From Sphingobacterium nematocida (GTDB lineage Bacteria > Bacteroidota > Bacteroidia > Sphingobacteriales > Sphingobacteriaceae): DNA of 64,000 nucleotides. The notes below the pieces were generated by a model, which was not told the origin of the DNA, did no database searches, and was given only the letters and a program-made list of their open reading frames with translations. A program made the position numbers and the translations under genes. The stretch lies in assembly GCF_900168125.1 (NCBI RefSeq), contig NZ_FUZF01000001.1:62001-126000 (forward strand), read 5' to 3'. How positions within the stretch are numbered: position 1 is the stretch's first letter; the number at the start of each line of letters is the position of its first letter. Positions 45,248 through 54,125 of the stretch are shown piece by piece.

Positions 45248-47500
45248 ATGCAAAAAAAAAGAACTATAATTATTTCCAATCGATTACCGGTACGTATTGA
45301 AAAACGTGCCAATGAATTACATTTTATCCCGAGCGAAGGCGGCCTGGCTACCGGCTTGGGTTCTTATTACAAGAACGGCAGTAATATATGGGTAGGCTGG
45401 CCGGGCTACATTCCGGAAAATGAAGGCGAAGAACAACTGATTCGCACAGAACTTGCGAAATTGAATCTTATCCCTGTCTTTCTAAGCGCTGAAGATTTAG
45501 AGGGATACTACGAGGGCTTCTCCAATGAGATACTGTGGCCTATCTGTCATTATCGCCTGTCCTATGCGGTATTTGACAAAGCATATTGGCTCGCTTATCA
45601 AAAAGTGAATCAGCACTTCTGTGAAATTATCTTGGCACAGAACATTACTTCCAAAGACGAATTATGGGTACATGATTATCAACTTATGCTACTTCCGCAA
45701 TTGCTCCGTCAACAACGAATTGATTTGACAATAGGCTATTTCCAACACATTCCCTTTCCCGCAGATGAAATATTCAGGTGTATTCCCTGGCGCAATGAAC
45801 TTTTAAAAGGTCTTTTAGGCGCAGATTTAATCGCCTTTCATACCTACCATGACGCCCAGCATTTTCTCAATTCCTGTCTCAATATATTGGGTCTTTCACC
45901 AAAGAACAATAGCGTTCGCTGCCGCGACCGGCGGGTACACGTCGAAGTATTCCCTATGGGTATAGATTTCGATAAGTTCGAAGAATTGTCCCGATCCAGC
46001 CTAGTTTTGAATAAAGTACAAGTCCTGAAAGAACAATATCAAAAGCGCAAACTAATTCTATCGATCGACCGTTTGGATTACAGCAAAGGAATCTTAGAAC
46101 GTTTAATGGCCTACGAAAGCCTGTTACAACAATATCCTGAGCTGCGCAATAAGGTTGTACTCTATATGCTTGTCGTTCCTTCCCGGGACAATGTAGCACA
46201 ATACAAGCTCCTACGGGACGAAATAGACCGTATGGTCGGACACATCAACGCGGTGTATGGTTCGGACGACTGGACTCCTATCACCTACTTCTATAATTCG
46301 TTGCCTATCGAAGATCTCTCGGCACTCTATGTAGCCGCAGATATCTGTTTGGTTACGTCGCTACGGGATGGTATGAACCTGGTATGCAAGGAATACATTG
46401 CCAGCAAAGCACAAGATTACAATGGCGTACTTATTTTAAGCGAATTTGCAGGTGCCGCCAAAGAACTGCCCGAGACGATTCAGGTGAATCCAAATGCCAT
46501 AGAAGATATTATGCAGGCGATACATCTGGCAATTTATATGCCCAAGATGGAGCGGCAGCAGCGCATGCGGGCCAACGTGGCTATGGTCAAAAAATTCAAC
46601 ATCTCGCATTGGGTAAAATTATTCTTCGCAAGATTACATGAGGTTAAAAGTGAGCAAAAGGCATCAGCTAGCCGTAAGATGCAGGGAGCTACGCTCAGGA
46701 AGCTCACCGATCAGTTCCAAAAAGCCAAGCGACGCCTATTTTTTCTCGATTATGATGGTACCTTAGTCGGATTTAAGAATGATGCCAGCGCTGCAAAGCC
46801 GACCGTGCAGGTAATGAAGTTATTAGCGGATCTTCAGAGCGATGCTGCCAACCAGGTCACCATAATAAGTGGCCGACCACATACCGACCTCAACAAGTGG
46901 TTTGGAGATACCGGCTACTATCTTATCGCTGAGCATGGTGCCTGGAGCAATGTACCCGATGGTCTATGGCGCGACAAGCCCAGTATGCCCACCACTTGGA
47001 AAGCTCCGGTGAGACGCATTATGGCCAAGTTTACCGACCGAACCCCCGGTTCTATTATCGAAGAGAAAAACTATTCCCTGGCCTGGCATTACCGCAAGGT
47101 ACATACAGGGTTGGGCATGATGCGGGCGCAGGAACTTGCGGATGCACTCCGATATCTCCTACCACAATACGACCTGCAATTGCTCATGGGCGATAAAGTA
47201 ATTGAAGTCAAAATAAATAGCTTGAATAAAGGAAAAGCCGCTTTAGAAGTCGTAGATCACTATAAGCCGGACTTCATTTTTGCTATTGGTGACGATTCGA
47301 CCGATGAGGACATGTTTTACGAACTGCCTGATTCTGCAGTGACCATCAAGGTGGGCAATAAACAGACCTTAGCACATTACTATATCGAAAACCAAGAAGA
47401 AGTGACCAACCTCCTGCAAGAGATGACTCCGCAGACTAATGAAGTATCCAGACAACCCATAAATGACACCAATGGCAAAACAAAAGCATATATACAATAG
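45248..47500 (+). CDS. Fused trehalose-6-phosphate synthase/phosphatase (OtsA-OtsB)
   Basis: The 750-residue protein joins a GT20 trehalose-6-phosphate synthase (residues 1-470; SNRLPVRIEKR, GGLATGLGSYY, WVHDYQLMLLPQLLR, DRLDYSKGI, RDGMNLVCKEYIA) to a HAD-type phosphatase (about 495-750; FFLDYDGTLVGF, ISGRPHTDLNKWF, GDDSTDEDMF). It makes trehalose from UDP-glucose and glucose-6-phosphate, an osmo- and desiccation protectant. The start codon of the next gene lies within its last 30-40 bases. Confidence 0.95.
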   Translation: MQKKRTIIISNRLPVRIEKRANELHFIPSEGGLATGLGSYYKNGSNIWVGWPGYIPENEGEEQLIRTELAKLNLIPVFLSAEDLEGYYEGFSNEILWPICHYRLSYAVFDKAYWLAYQKVNQHFCEIILAQNITSKDELWVHDYQLMLLPQLLRQQRIDLTIGYFQHIPFPADEIFRCIPWRNELLKGLLGADLIAFHTYHDAQHFLNSCLNILGLSPKNNSVRCRDRRVHVEVFPMGIDFDKFEELSRSSLVLNKVQVLKEQYQKRKLILSIDRLDYSKGILERLMAYESLLQQYPELRNKVVLYMLVVPSRDNVAQYKLLRDEIDRMVGHINAVYGSDDWTPITYFYNSLPIEDLSALYVAADICLVTSLRDGMNLVCKEYIASKAQDYNGVLILSEFAGAAKELPETIQVNPNAIEDIMQAIHLAIYMPKMERQQRMRANVAMVKKFNISHWVKLFFARLHEVKSEQKASASRKMQGATLRKLTDQFQKAKRRLFFLDYDGTLVGFKNDASAAKPTVQVMKLLADLQSDAANQVTIISGRPHTDLNKWFGDTGYYLIAEHGAWSNVPDGLWRDKPSMPTTWKAPVRRIMAKFTDRTPGSIIEEKNYSLAWHYRKVHTGLGMMRAQELADALRYLLPQYDLQLLMGDKVIEVKINSLNKGKAALEVVDHYKPDFIFAIGDDSTDEDMFYELPDSAVTIKVGNKQTLAHYYIENQEEVTNLLQEMTPQTNEVSRQPINDTNGKTKAYIQ

Positions 47501-49277
47501 CGGCATAATCGGAAATTGTGCATACATAGCCCATGTGGGCAAAGACAGTAATATCAACTGGTTATGCTGGCCTTCATTTGAAGACTCTTTTGTGTTTGGC
47601 ACGCTGCTGGACGAACACCAAGGAGGACGATTTAGTATCACACCGCCCAGCGGCATTATCCATTCCAGCCAGTACTATGTAGAAAACACCAATATACTAT
47701 GTACCACGATAGAGAGTGCCGAAGGGACTTATCGAATTACCGACTATGCCCCCCGTTTTGAGCAGTACGAGCGCTATTACAAACCGCTCATGTTGATCCG
47801 AAAGATAGAGCCTATATCGGGGCACCCCAAAGTGCGCGTCGTCTGCGATCCCAAGTACCATTACGGAAAATCTTCATTTCAAAAAAATAGGGGGAGCAAC
47901 CATATTCAGTTTGAATGCGGTGATGTAAAGATGCGGCTCGTTACGAATATGCCGACCAGCCATTTTTTCGACGATGTCGCTTACTTGATCAACAAGCCCG
48001 TATACCTTATTCTGACGTTTGGCAATCCCTTTGAGGCACCTATCGAGCGTACAGCCGAAGAGTTTTTAGGACGTACGCGTCAATACTGGCACCGCTGGGT
48101 AAAAAATGCATCCATTCCATCATTCTACCAAAAGGAAGTAATACGATCGGCCCTCGCCCTCAAACTCCACCAGTATGAAGACACCGGGGCTATCATTGCA
48201 GCCAGCACGACCAGTCTACCCGAACATCCCGGCGCAGGCCGCAATTGGGACTACCGCTTCTGCTGGGTTCGCGACAGTTATTACGTTCTAACGGCCCTCA
48301 GCCATATCGGTCATTTTGAAGAGATGGAAAAATACGCTTCTTACATTGCCAACATCACCCAGTCGGATGCAGGAAGGTTACAACCCTTATACGGCATCCT
48401 TGGTCAATCTAACTTAGAGGAAAAAACCTTGGACTTTCTTAATGGCTATATGGGCAATCAACCTATCCGTATCGGCAATCAAGCTTCCGAACATATTCAG
48501 AATGACGTGTACGGACAGGCCATGATCGCGTTACTCCCCCTTTTTACCGATCACCGCTTCCGTCACCAAAACACCGGATTTGCGGCTCAATGGACGCGCT
48601 TCATCCTCCAAAAGATGGAACTCACCATCGATGAAAAAGATGCCGGTATCTGGGAATTTCGAAATATGGAAAAAAGACATTGTTATTCCAATCTGTTTCA
48701 ATGGGCCGGTGCCACCGCTGCCCTGAAGATAGCCCGTCAGTATGGTCTGGAAGATACAGCTATTCAGGCCAATGCCTTACGGGAGCGGGCTATCGAACAT
48801 ATCGAAAGTTGTTATGATGACCATCGAAAAGTGTATACCAATGCCCAAGACAACACCGATTTGGATGCCTCCACCCTACAGCTGATTATGATGGGGTATC
48901 TAGACCCCAATTCACCCAAAGCAAAAGAACACCTGCTTCAACTGGAAAAAGTATTAAAAGGAGAGCATGGCCTATTTTACCGTTATCTGCACAAAGATGA
49001 TTTCGGTCGTCCCAAATCTACTTTCTTGGTCTGTGCATTTTGGTATGTAGAAGCGCTGGCTTGTGTGGGGCGTCTCGAGGAGGCACAAACAGTGTTTAAG
49101 CAGCTCTTATCATTTGGTAATCATCTTATGTTATTCAGTGAAGATGTGGACGATCAGGACGGGAGTCAATGGGGCAATTTCCCCCAGGCTTATAGCCATG
49201 TGGGGCTTGTCAATGCGGCATACCGCATCGCCATCAAATTGGACAATCCCACCTTCTTTGATAGTCTGTACGAATGA
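47472..49277 (+). CDS. GH15-family glucoamylase/trehalase-like hydrolase
   Basis: The 601-residue cytoplasmic protein (no signal peptide) has an N-terminal beta-sandwich (SGIIGNCAYIAHVGKDSNINWLCWPSF) and a six-hairpin catalytic barrel with GAGRNWDYRFCWVRDSYYVL and DQDGSQWGNFPQAYSHVGLV, the two GH15 acid regions. GH15 proteins of this type include trehalases and glucosidases. Overlapping the OtsAB gene, it most likely degrades or remodels the trehalose made by that protein. ATG 47463 is an alternative start. Confidence 0.85.
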   Translation: MAKQKHIYNSGIIGNCAYIAHVGKDSNINWLCWPSFEDSFVFGTLLDEHQGGRFSITPPSGIIHSSQYYVENTNILCTTIESAEGTYRITDYAPRFEQYERYYKPLMLIRKIEPISGHPKVRVVCDPKYHYGKSSFQKNRGSNHIQFECGDVKMRLVTNMPTSHFFDDVAYLINKPVYLILTFGNPFEAPIERTAEEFLGRTRQYWHRWVKNASIPSFYQKEVIRSALALKLHQYEDTGAIIAASTTSLPEHPGAGRNWDYRFCWVRDSYYVLTALSHIGHFEEMEKYASYIANITQSDAGRLQPLYGILGQSNLEEKTLDFLNGYMGNQPIRIGNQASEHIQNDVYGQAMIALLPLFTDHRFRHQNTGFAAQWTRFILQKMELTIDEKDAGIWEFRNMEKRHCYSNLFQWAGATAALKIARQYGLEDTAIQANALRERAIEHIESCYDDHRKVYTNAQDNTDLDASTLQLIMMGYLDPNSPKAKEHLLQLEKVLKGEHGLFYRYLHKDDFGRPKSTFLVCAFWYVEALACVGRLEEAQTVFKQLLSFGNHLMLFSEDVDDQDGSQWGNFPQAYSHVGLVNAAYRIAIKLDNPTFFDSLYE

Positions 49278-49282
49278 TCCGT

Positions 49283-49310
49283 TTTATACGCTGCAATAGG
49301 GATAAATACC
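49283..49310 (+). promoter_or_regulatory. Motif pair at 20-base spacing before the Rho_N-like gene
   Basis: TTTATACG (49283-49290) and TAAATACC (49303-49310) start exactly 20 bases apart, 77-104 bases before the ATG at 49387. Confidence 0.45.
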
Positions 49311-49386
49311 TGGTGCAAACCCGTAGATTCCGGAATCAAAATAGGTAGTCTGCCCCCTCATTTCGGCCTGTTTTTTGAAATAGTAT

Positions 49387-49761
49387 ATGCAAACAACTCA
49401 ACATACTATTATGAATATACAAGATTTGAAAATTACAGCAGGCCAAATGAGAAGCTTAATTATTGCGATGATCAATGTTGATAGTCACGATTCAAAAACA
49501 AAATCGAAAAGTATGGCAAAGAATCACGGAAAACAGATAAAAGACGATGCTAAGTATGAGGCCTTACGTCGAGACGGAGCAAGCAAAGAAAAGGCAGCCC
49601 GTATAGCGAACTCGCCCAATGCCAGCAAAAAAGGCGGCAAAAGCAGTCCTATGGACGAACGTACGAAGGTGGAGCTATTGAGCGAAGCAAAAAAAATTGG
49701 AATAAAAGGACGGCATGATATGACGAAAAGTGAATTGATAAACGCTATTCGAAATCACTAG
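49387..49761 (+). CDS. Rho-N/SAP-like small basic protein
   Basis: The 124-residue product's conserved part starts MAKNHGKQIKDDAKYEALRRDG near residue 43 (an ATG at 49513 could be the true start), then KEKAARIANSPNASKKGGK, and ends in a SAP/Rho-N-like helical hairpin (MDERTKVELLSEAKKIGIKGRHDMTKSELINAIRNH, split here). Related small proteins appear in many soil bacteria; nucleic-acid binding is inferred. It precedes topoisomerase IB by two bases. Confidence 0.65.
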   Translation: MQTTQHTIMNIQDLKITAGQMRSLIIAMINVDSHDSKTKSKSMAKNHGKQIKDDAKYEALRRDGASKEKAARIANSPNASKKGGKSSPMDERTKVELLSEAKKIGIKGRHDMTKSELINAIRNH

Positions 49762-49763
49762 TT

Positions 49764-50828
49764 ATGCCCACAGCAGAAAATTTAATAGCAGATTCCGAAG
49801 CCTTGCACGAAGCAGGGCTTCGTTATGTTTCGTGCCAAGGGCGGGGTTATCAGCGTGTACGTCAAGGAAAACACTTTAAATACCTCGATCAAAAAGGCAA
49901 GCCCATTCATAACCCACAGATACTAGCTCGTATCCAGACTTTAGTTATTCCTCCTGCTTGGGAACAGGTCTGGATCTGTGCTATGGGCAGCGGTCACATC
50001 CAAGCTACCGGAATAGATATACGCGGCAGAAAGCAGTACCTATACCATCCCGAATGGAATAAACTTCGTGCCAAGGATAAGTTCAGTGCTCTATATACAT
50101 TTGGGCTACGGTTATCCCGATTGCAAAAACGTATCGCCACCGATCTTTCTTCGCGTCAGCTTTCCAAAGAACGTGTTTGTGCCCTAGCACTGGCCGTGAT
50201 GAGTAAGACCTACTTCAGAGTCGGCAATACAGCTTACGAAAAGGAGAATAAGTCCTATGGCCTTACCACGCTGCGCAACCGTCATGTACAGATCAGCACG
50301 AATAAAGTGTTCTTTAAATTTATCGGTAAGAAAGGCATACGACAGCAAAGCTATCTTACGGAGAAATCTCTGGTACGTTTGCTGGCCAAGGTAAAAGAAA
50401 TTCCGGGACAACGTCTTTTTCAATACTATGATTCGGATGGGCAACCCAACCCTTTAGATTCCGGAACCCTAAATGCCTATCTGAAAGCAGCTACAGATAC
50501 CGAAATCACCTGCAAGACCTTCCGTACCTGGTACGGCTGTATTCTTGCGCTTCATTACCTGAGCCAATCGGCGCTTCCCTCGAGTGTCAGCGCGCGTAAA
50601 CAGCAGCTTTTACAAGTTATCGATCAAGTCGCGCAACGGCTAGGTAATACCCGCTCCATCACCCGTAGCCACTATATACACCCCAATATACAGGAAGACT
50701 ATCTCTTGGGAGGTCTAGATCATTGGATAAAGCGCGTATCGAAAACTGCTGATCGCCCCCCTACCGACCCGGTATACAAAAGAAAACTTATGCAACTGAT
50801 ACGCTTATCCAACGATCACAGTGGATAA
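49764..50828 (+). CDS. DNA topoisomerase IB (poxvirus-like)
   Basis: The 354-residue enzyme has the type IB layout: an N-terminal binding domain (GYQRVRQGKHFKYLDQKGKPI), the conserved RVGNTAYEKENKSYGLTTLRNRHV with its catalytic arginine, KTFRTWYGCILAL, and near the end the nucleophile tyrosine in ITRSHYIHPNI (about residue 312). It relaxes DNA supercoils. It is cotranscribed with the Rho-N-like gene. Its end overlaps the convergent lipoprotein by 13 bases. Confidence 0.9.
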   Translation: MPTAENLIADSEALHEAGLRYVSCQGRGYQRVRQGKHFKYLDQKGKPIHNPQILARIQTLVIPPAWEQVWICAMGSGHIQATGIDIRGRKQYLYHPEWNKLRAKDKFSALYTFGLRLSRLQKRIATDLSSRQLSKERVCALALAVMSKTYFRVGNTAYEKENKSYGLTTLRNRHVQISTNKVFFKFIGKKGIRQQSYLTEKSLVRLLAKVKEIPGQRLFQYYDSDGQPNPLDSGTLNAYLKAATDTEITCKTFRTWYGCILALHYLSQSALPSSVSARKQQLLQVIDQVAQRLGNTRSITRSHYIHPNIQEDYLLGGLDHWIKRVSKTADRPPTDPVYKRKLMQLIRLSNDHSG

Positions 50829-51043
50829 TCTTTAAGCCCCACTGCGGTATCTCCCTTAATACTATCTTTTTTGGTCGTATCCGGTGTGCCGTACCGCACT
50901 TCATCATTCGGATTAATATTGTACCGAGTTTTGTCCGACTCTGTAACGGGCCCAGGGCCGCCTGTTTTCTCTTTTTTTGACGGCCCACAGGCTATGAAAA
51001 GAGAAGCAGTAATGCCTACTATTAAAAAAAAATTCGCTTTCAT
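50816..51043 (-). CDS. Small lipoprotein
   Basis: The 75-residue product has a signal peptide ending LFIACGPSKKEK, with the lipobox cysteine at residue 19. The rest is hydrophilic and low in structure, with a TPDTTKKDSIKGDT segment similar to the DTTRKDSIDSL segment of the lipoprotein at 60242-60433. Both appear to be the same short-lipoprotein type. Function unknown. Confidence 0.7.
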   Translation of the reverse strand: MKANFFLIVGITASLFIACGPSKKEKTGGPGPVTESDKTRYNINPNDEVRYGTPDTTKKDSIKGDTAVGLKDYPL

Positions 51044-51114
51044 AAGTTTTGATATTTTGTTCTCCTAATTGAACGCACATGCCCTCAAATTGTTAAAAAC
51101 AGAATGCAATTAAC

Positions 51115-51138
51115 GTAATAATACCCGATTGCTGCGTT
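51115..51138 (-). promoter_or_regulatory. Motif pair before the small lipoprotein at 51043
   Basis: On the minus strand the ACG ends of GTATTTAAACG and GTATTATTACG are at 51138-51136 and 51117-51115, 21 bases apart. The second continues TTAAT as at 39675. The lipoprotein ATG is about 72 bases further. The rest of 51044-51390 is gene-free. Confidence 0.4.
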
Positions 51139-51316
51139 TAAATACGTATATCTTTCGTCTAAAAGAATTAATGTCCGATTTTTGAGTAGTCATACCTAAA
51201 GGAGATTCATTTATGTTTGTTATACTTTTTACTTCTGTCTTTCTATTTACTGTTTTTGTCCTGATGTATAGCGCCAAACCTATACAGAATAGAAGGAACA
51301 AATAACATCAAACCTA

Positions 51317-51344
51317 TTAATACAATATTTATCAACAGAATACG
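51317..51344 (+). promoter_or_regulatory. Motif pair at 20-base spacing before the phytochrome-like kinase
   Basis: TTAATACA (51317-51324) and AGAATACG (51337-51344), the second followed by TTAAC, start 20 bases apart, 47-74 bases before the ATG at 51391. Confidence 0.4.
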
Positions 51345-51390
51345 TTAACTTTAGTAAGATTTCTAGGATTAACAATAAGGATTCTACTTT

Positions 51391-53547
51391 ATGAAAAACA
51401 ACGACGGACAGATTGTAGAGGCTTCCTTACAGAGCTTTGGCAATTTGATCATAACCGATGCCAGTTTAACTATTATTGCCGTCAGTGAATCCGTATGTTT
51501 GTTCAACAAAACCAACCTGCACAATCTCTTGGGGCAACCTTTGGAAGACTTTTTTAAGCAGCTTTGGAATGGCGATTGCATTAAATTTCTACATACCGTG
51601 CAAGCCGTGCTGGAAAAAAGAATACCAAGTCAGGTGTTTTCAAAAAGGATAAACTACAACCGCTACTATTTCAAACTCAGTCTCAATAAAGGTCGGGTCT
51701 ACATCGAATGGGAAGAGCAGCATCGCAAGCATATTTCGGTATCCCGCATGAACGAACTAGGTTTTCTTTTTGACGAGATCTATACCAACAATTGGCATTT
51801 TCTATGCAAGGCACTACAAAAGCTCCTCAAATTCGAGCGGGTATTTGTTCTTCAGATCCAGGAGACCGGTCATAGTAAGGTTATTGCTGAGCATCAAAAG
51901 ACTTCTAAACCAAGTTTTATCGGTAAAGAGTTTGCCGAAACTTTTCTACCTGAGGAAACCCTACCTTATTACAAAAGCCTATCCTACCGCTACGTACCGC
52001 ATTTGGAGGGTACCCATCAAAAACTCTACAGTCTCGATCCCGAAATACACTTATTATGCAGCCAGCTTGCGCCTCCTCCCCGATTGCATCAAATTTATCT
52101 TAAAACATTAGGCGTGTCATCGGCTTTGTTCTTTCCACTTTACTTGGAGGATGAATTTTGGGGTTTAGTCATTGCGCAACATTCAACGCCCAAAAAGGTA
52201 GACCTGCAGCAGCGCAAACTCTCCACCTTTATCGTAGAGAGCGCCATGAGCAAATTTGAAAATCTCTTTAAACAAGGCTTGATCGAGCACAATCAACAGT
52301 TGCTAGCAGCCGGCCATACCTTAAAACAATCCTTAGCCAGCAATAAGACGATCAATTGTGCGATGGTGCAGCATATGGACCTCTTACAAGATATGGTTGC
52401 CGCCGATGGGGTAGCCATCTATAATCAGGGTGATGTATTTTTTCATGGCGAGACACCTGATATAGATCTATTTTACGAACTCATAGCCTACCTCCAGAAT
52501 ACGAGCAATAAGACTTTATTCAAGGACTACAACTTCCGCTTGAATCATGGAAAAAATATTTCCGAAGCCCTTCCGTTCGCAGGCCTGATGTACTATTCTA
52601 TAGACACCTACAAAGACTATTACATCGTCTGGTTTCGCAAAGAACAACTTAGTACGGTTGTTCAGCTTAATATCAAGGAGCAAAATGAAAACTATGCGGT
52701 ACATACCTGGGAGCAGCGTATTCACGATTCTGCGCGACCATGGGGCGATGCAGACCTTAAGTTCATTGGGTACCTCCAACAAAGTATCAAAGAGTCTATC
52801 GTGAGCAAAGCTACAGAGAAACAGCTCATGACAGACGAGCTCCGCTTGCTCAATAACGAACTTGAAATGTTTACCTTTAGCATTTCCCACGACCTCAAAA
52901 ATCCCCTTTCTATTCTTAAGATGGGGTTACAGTTTATGCGTACTGCAGGCGAAACCCTCTCCCAAGATAAGAAAGAAGCTTGGCTTAAGAACCTATCCGG
53001 CAGTGTCGCCAATATTGAAGACATCGTAAACAATATCGTTGCTATCAGCCAGAGTAAGACTGCTGCTATGGCCAAAGACCCGATACCCATGTCCTACACC
53101 GTAAAGAAAATCCTACAAGAAGCCCTCCTATTGCACGGGGCAACTTCCTGCAAGACCCATTATGGGCGGCTTTTGCCGCTCTGGGGAGAGAAAAGCGCCT
53201 TATACCAGATCTTTCTTAATGTCATCAACAATGCCGTCAAATATTCTGGCACTAGCGAGCGGCAGAAGATATGGATCGATAGCTCCATGGATCAGCAACA
53301 GGTATGTTATACGATCAAAGACAATGGGATCGGCATTCCTGCAGCCCATCTTCCCCAAATATTCGATATTTTCACCCGCGCAGATAACGCCCTGACTTTC
53401 CAAGGTACGGGTGTTGGCCTATCTTTAGTAAAACGTATTATGGATCGGCTCGGCGGTCTTATCGAAGTGGAGTCTACCGAAGGTGTGGGTACGACTATCA
53501 AGTTATATTTTCCGATTACCGCTCCTTTTCCCCTCTCTATGTTATAA
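51391..53547 (+). CDS. Phytochrome-like histidine kinase without bilin-binding residues
   Basis: The 718-residue soluble protein has PAS, GAF, PHY, HisKA and HATPase domains in the bacteriophytochrome order. Recognisable motifs: LQSFGNLIITDASL (for IQPHG), APPPRLHQIYLKTLGVSSA (His233 kept), WFRKEQLSTVVQLN (PHY arm), FSISHDLKNPLSIL (phospho-acceptor His500), and TGVGLSLVKRIMDRLGG. It lacks an N-terminal Cys and has FLPEETL in place of PASDIP, so a bilin cofactor is unlikely. No response regulator is adjacent. Confidence 0.8.
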   Translation: MKNNDGQIVEASLQSFGNLIITDASLTIIAVSESVCLFNKTNLHNLLGQPLEDFFKQLWNGDCIKFLHTVQAVLEKRIPSQVFSKRINYNRYYFKLSLNKGRVYIEWEEQHRKHISVSRMNELGFLFDEIYTNNWHFLCKALQKLLKFERVFVLQIQETGHSKVIAEHQKTSKPSFIGKEFAETFLPEETLPYYKSLSYRYVPHLEGTHQKLYSLDPEIHLLCSQLAPPPRLHQIYLKTLGVSSALFFPLYLEDEFWGLVIAQHSTPKKVDLQQRKLSTFIVESAMSKFENLFKQGLIEHNQQLLAAGHTLKQSLASNKTINCAMVQHMDLLQDMVAADGVAIYNQGDVFFHGETPDIDLFYELIAYLQNTSNKTLFKDYNFRLNHGKNISEALPFAGLMYYSIDTYKDYYIVWFRKEQLSTVVQLNIKEQNENYAVHTWEQRIHDSARPWGDADLKFIGYLQQSIKESIVSKATEKQLMTDELRLLNNELEMFTFSISHDLKNPLSILKMGLQFMRTAGETLSQDKKEAWLKNLSGSVANIEDIVNNIVAISQSKTAAMAKDPIPMSYTVKKILQEALLLHGATSCKTHYGRLLPLWGEKSALYQIFLNVINNAVKYSGTSERQKIWIDSSMDQQQVCYTIKDNGIGIPAAHLPQIFDIFTRADNALTFQGTGVGLSLVKRIMDRLGGLIEVESTEGVGTTIKLYFPITAPFPLSML

Positions 53548-53636
53548 CTACTTGCACTCCTTTTAAACCGAATACGTTTTTATGTGTTCGTTGGTCGTTA
53601 GCTATTTATATTTTTTAAACGATAAACCACAAGATC

Positions 53637-53978
53637 ATGAAAGAGAAAATGCAAGAATGTATCGAGAAATGCTTAGCCTGCGCGAGCGCCTGCATGCAGT
53701 GTGCTGCTGCCTGCCTTAACGAATCCGAAATCGAAATGTTGCGTGAATGTATTCTACTGGACCTCGAGTGTGCTACCGTGTGCAACGCTACTGCGGAGTT
53801 GATGCAACTGGACAGCAATAACAGCCATTCATTATGCGAGTTATGTGCTAACATATGTATCTCCTGTGCTGAAGAATGCGAGCAGCATGCTGCCCATGGT
53901 ATGGAACATTGCCGCGAATGCGCCCGCCTATGCCGCGAATGCGCGGAGATCTGCATATCCATGAGCGCGGTGGCGTAG
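53637..53978 (+). CDS. Cysteine-rich four-helix copper-binding protein
   Basis: This 113-residue protein carries 19 cysteines on four helices (ECIEKCLACASACMQC, ECILLDLECATVC, SLCELCANICISCAEEC, EHCRECARLCRECAEIC). The pattern matches DUF326/Csp-type cytoplasmic copper-storage bundles, where cysteines line the inside of the bundle. No signal peptide. It probably buffers copper. It stands between the phytochrome-like kinase and a glycosyltransferase, with 89 bases before it and 147 after. Confidence 0.8.
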   Translation: MKEKMQECIEKCLACASACMQCAAACLNESEIEMLRECILLDLECATVCNATAELMQLDSNNSHSLCELCANICISCAEECEQHAAHGMEHCRECARLCRECAEICISMSAVA

Positions 53979-54013
53979 CACATTTTCTTAGCGACCGCAC
54001 CGCAAGGGAAGTA

Positions 54014-54041
54014 TTTATACGCGTAGTGCAGATTTAATACG
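54014..54041 (+). promoter_or_regulatory. Motif pair at 20-base spacing before the GT4 gene
   Basis: TTTATACG (54014-54021, in GTATTTATACG) and TTAATACG (54034-54041) start exactly 20 bases apart and end just before the -7 box at 54050. Confidence 0.5.
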
Positions 54042-54049
54042 GCATTTTA

Positions 54050-54057
54050 TATTTTTG
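54050..54057 (+). promoter_or_regulatory. -7 promoter box for the GT4 gene
   Basis: TATTTTTG matches TAnnTTTG 68 bases before the ATG at 54126. The motif pair covers the position of the -33 box, as an activator pair would. Confidence 0.45.
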
Positions 54058-54125
54058 AGGCTTTTTCCAACAACATAGTCGCTCATTTCCTGTTCTTTAT
54101 AGTAGAAACGAAAAACAAACTCACT

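Noticed and set aside
51110..51301. A 63-codon reading frame on the minus strand
   Set aside because: No pattern or start signal; it lies over the motif pair of the lipoprotein gene.
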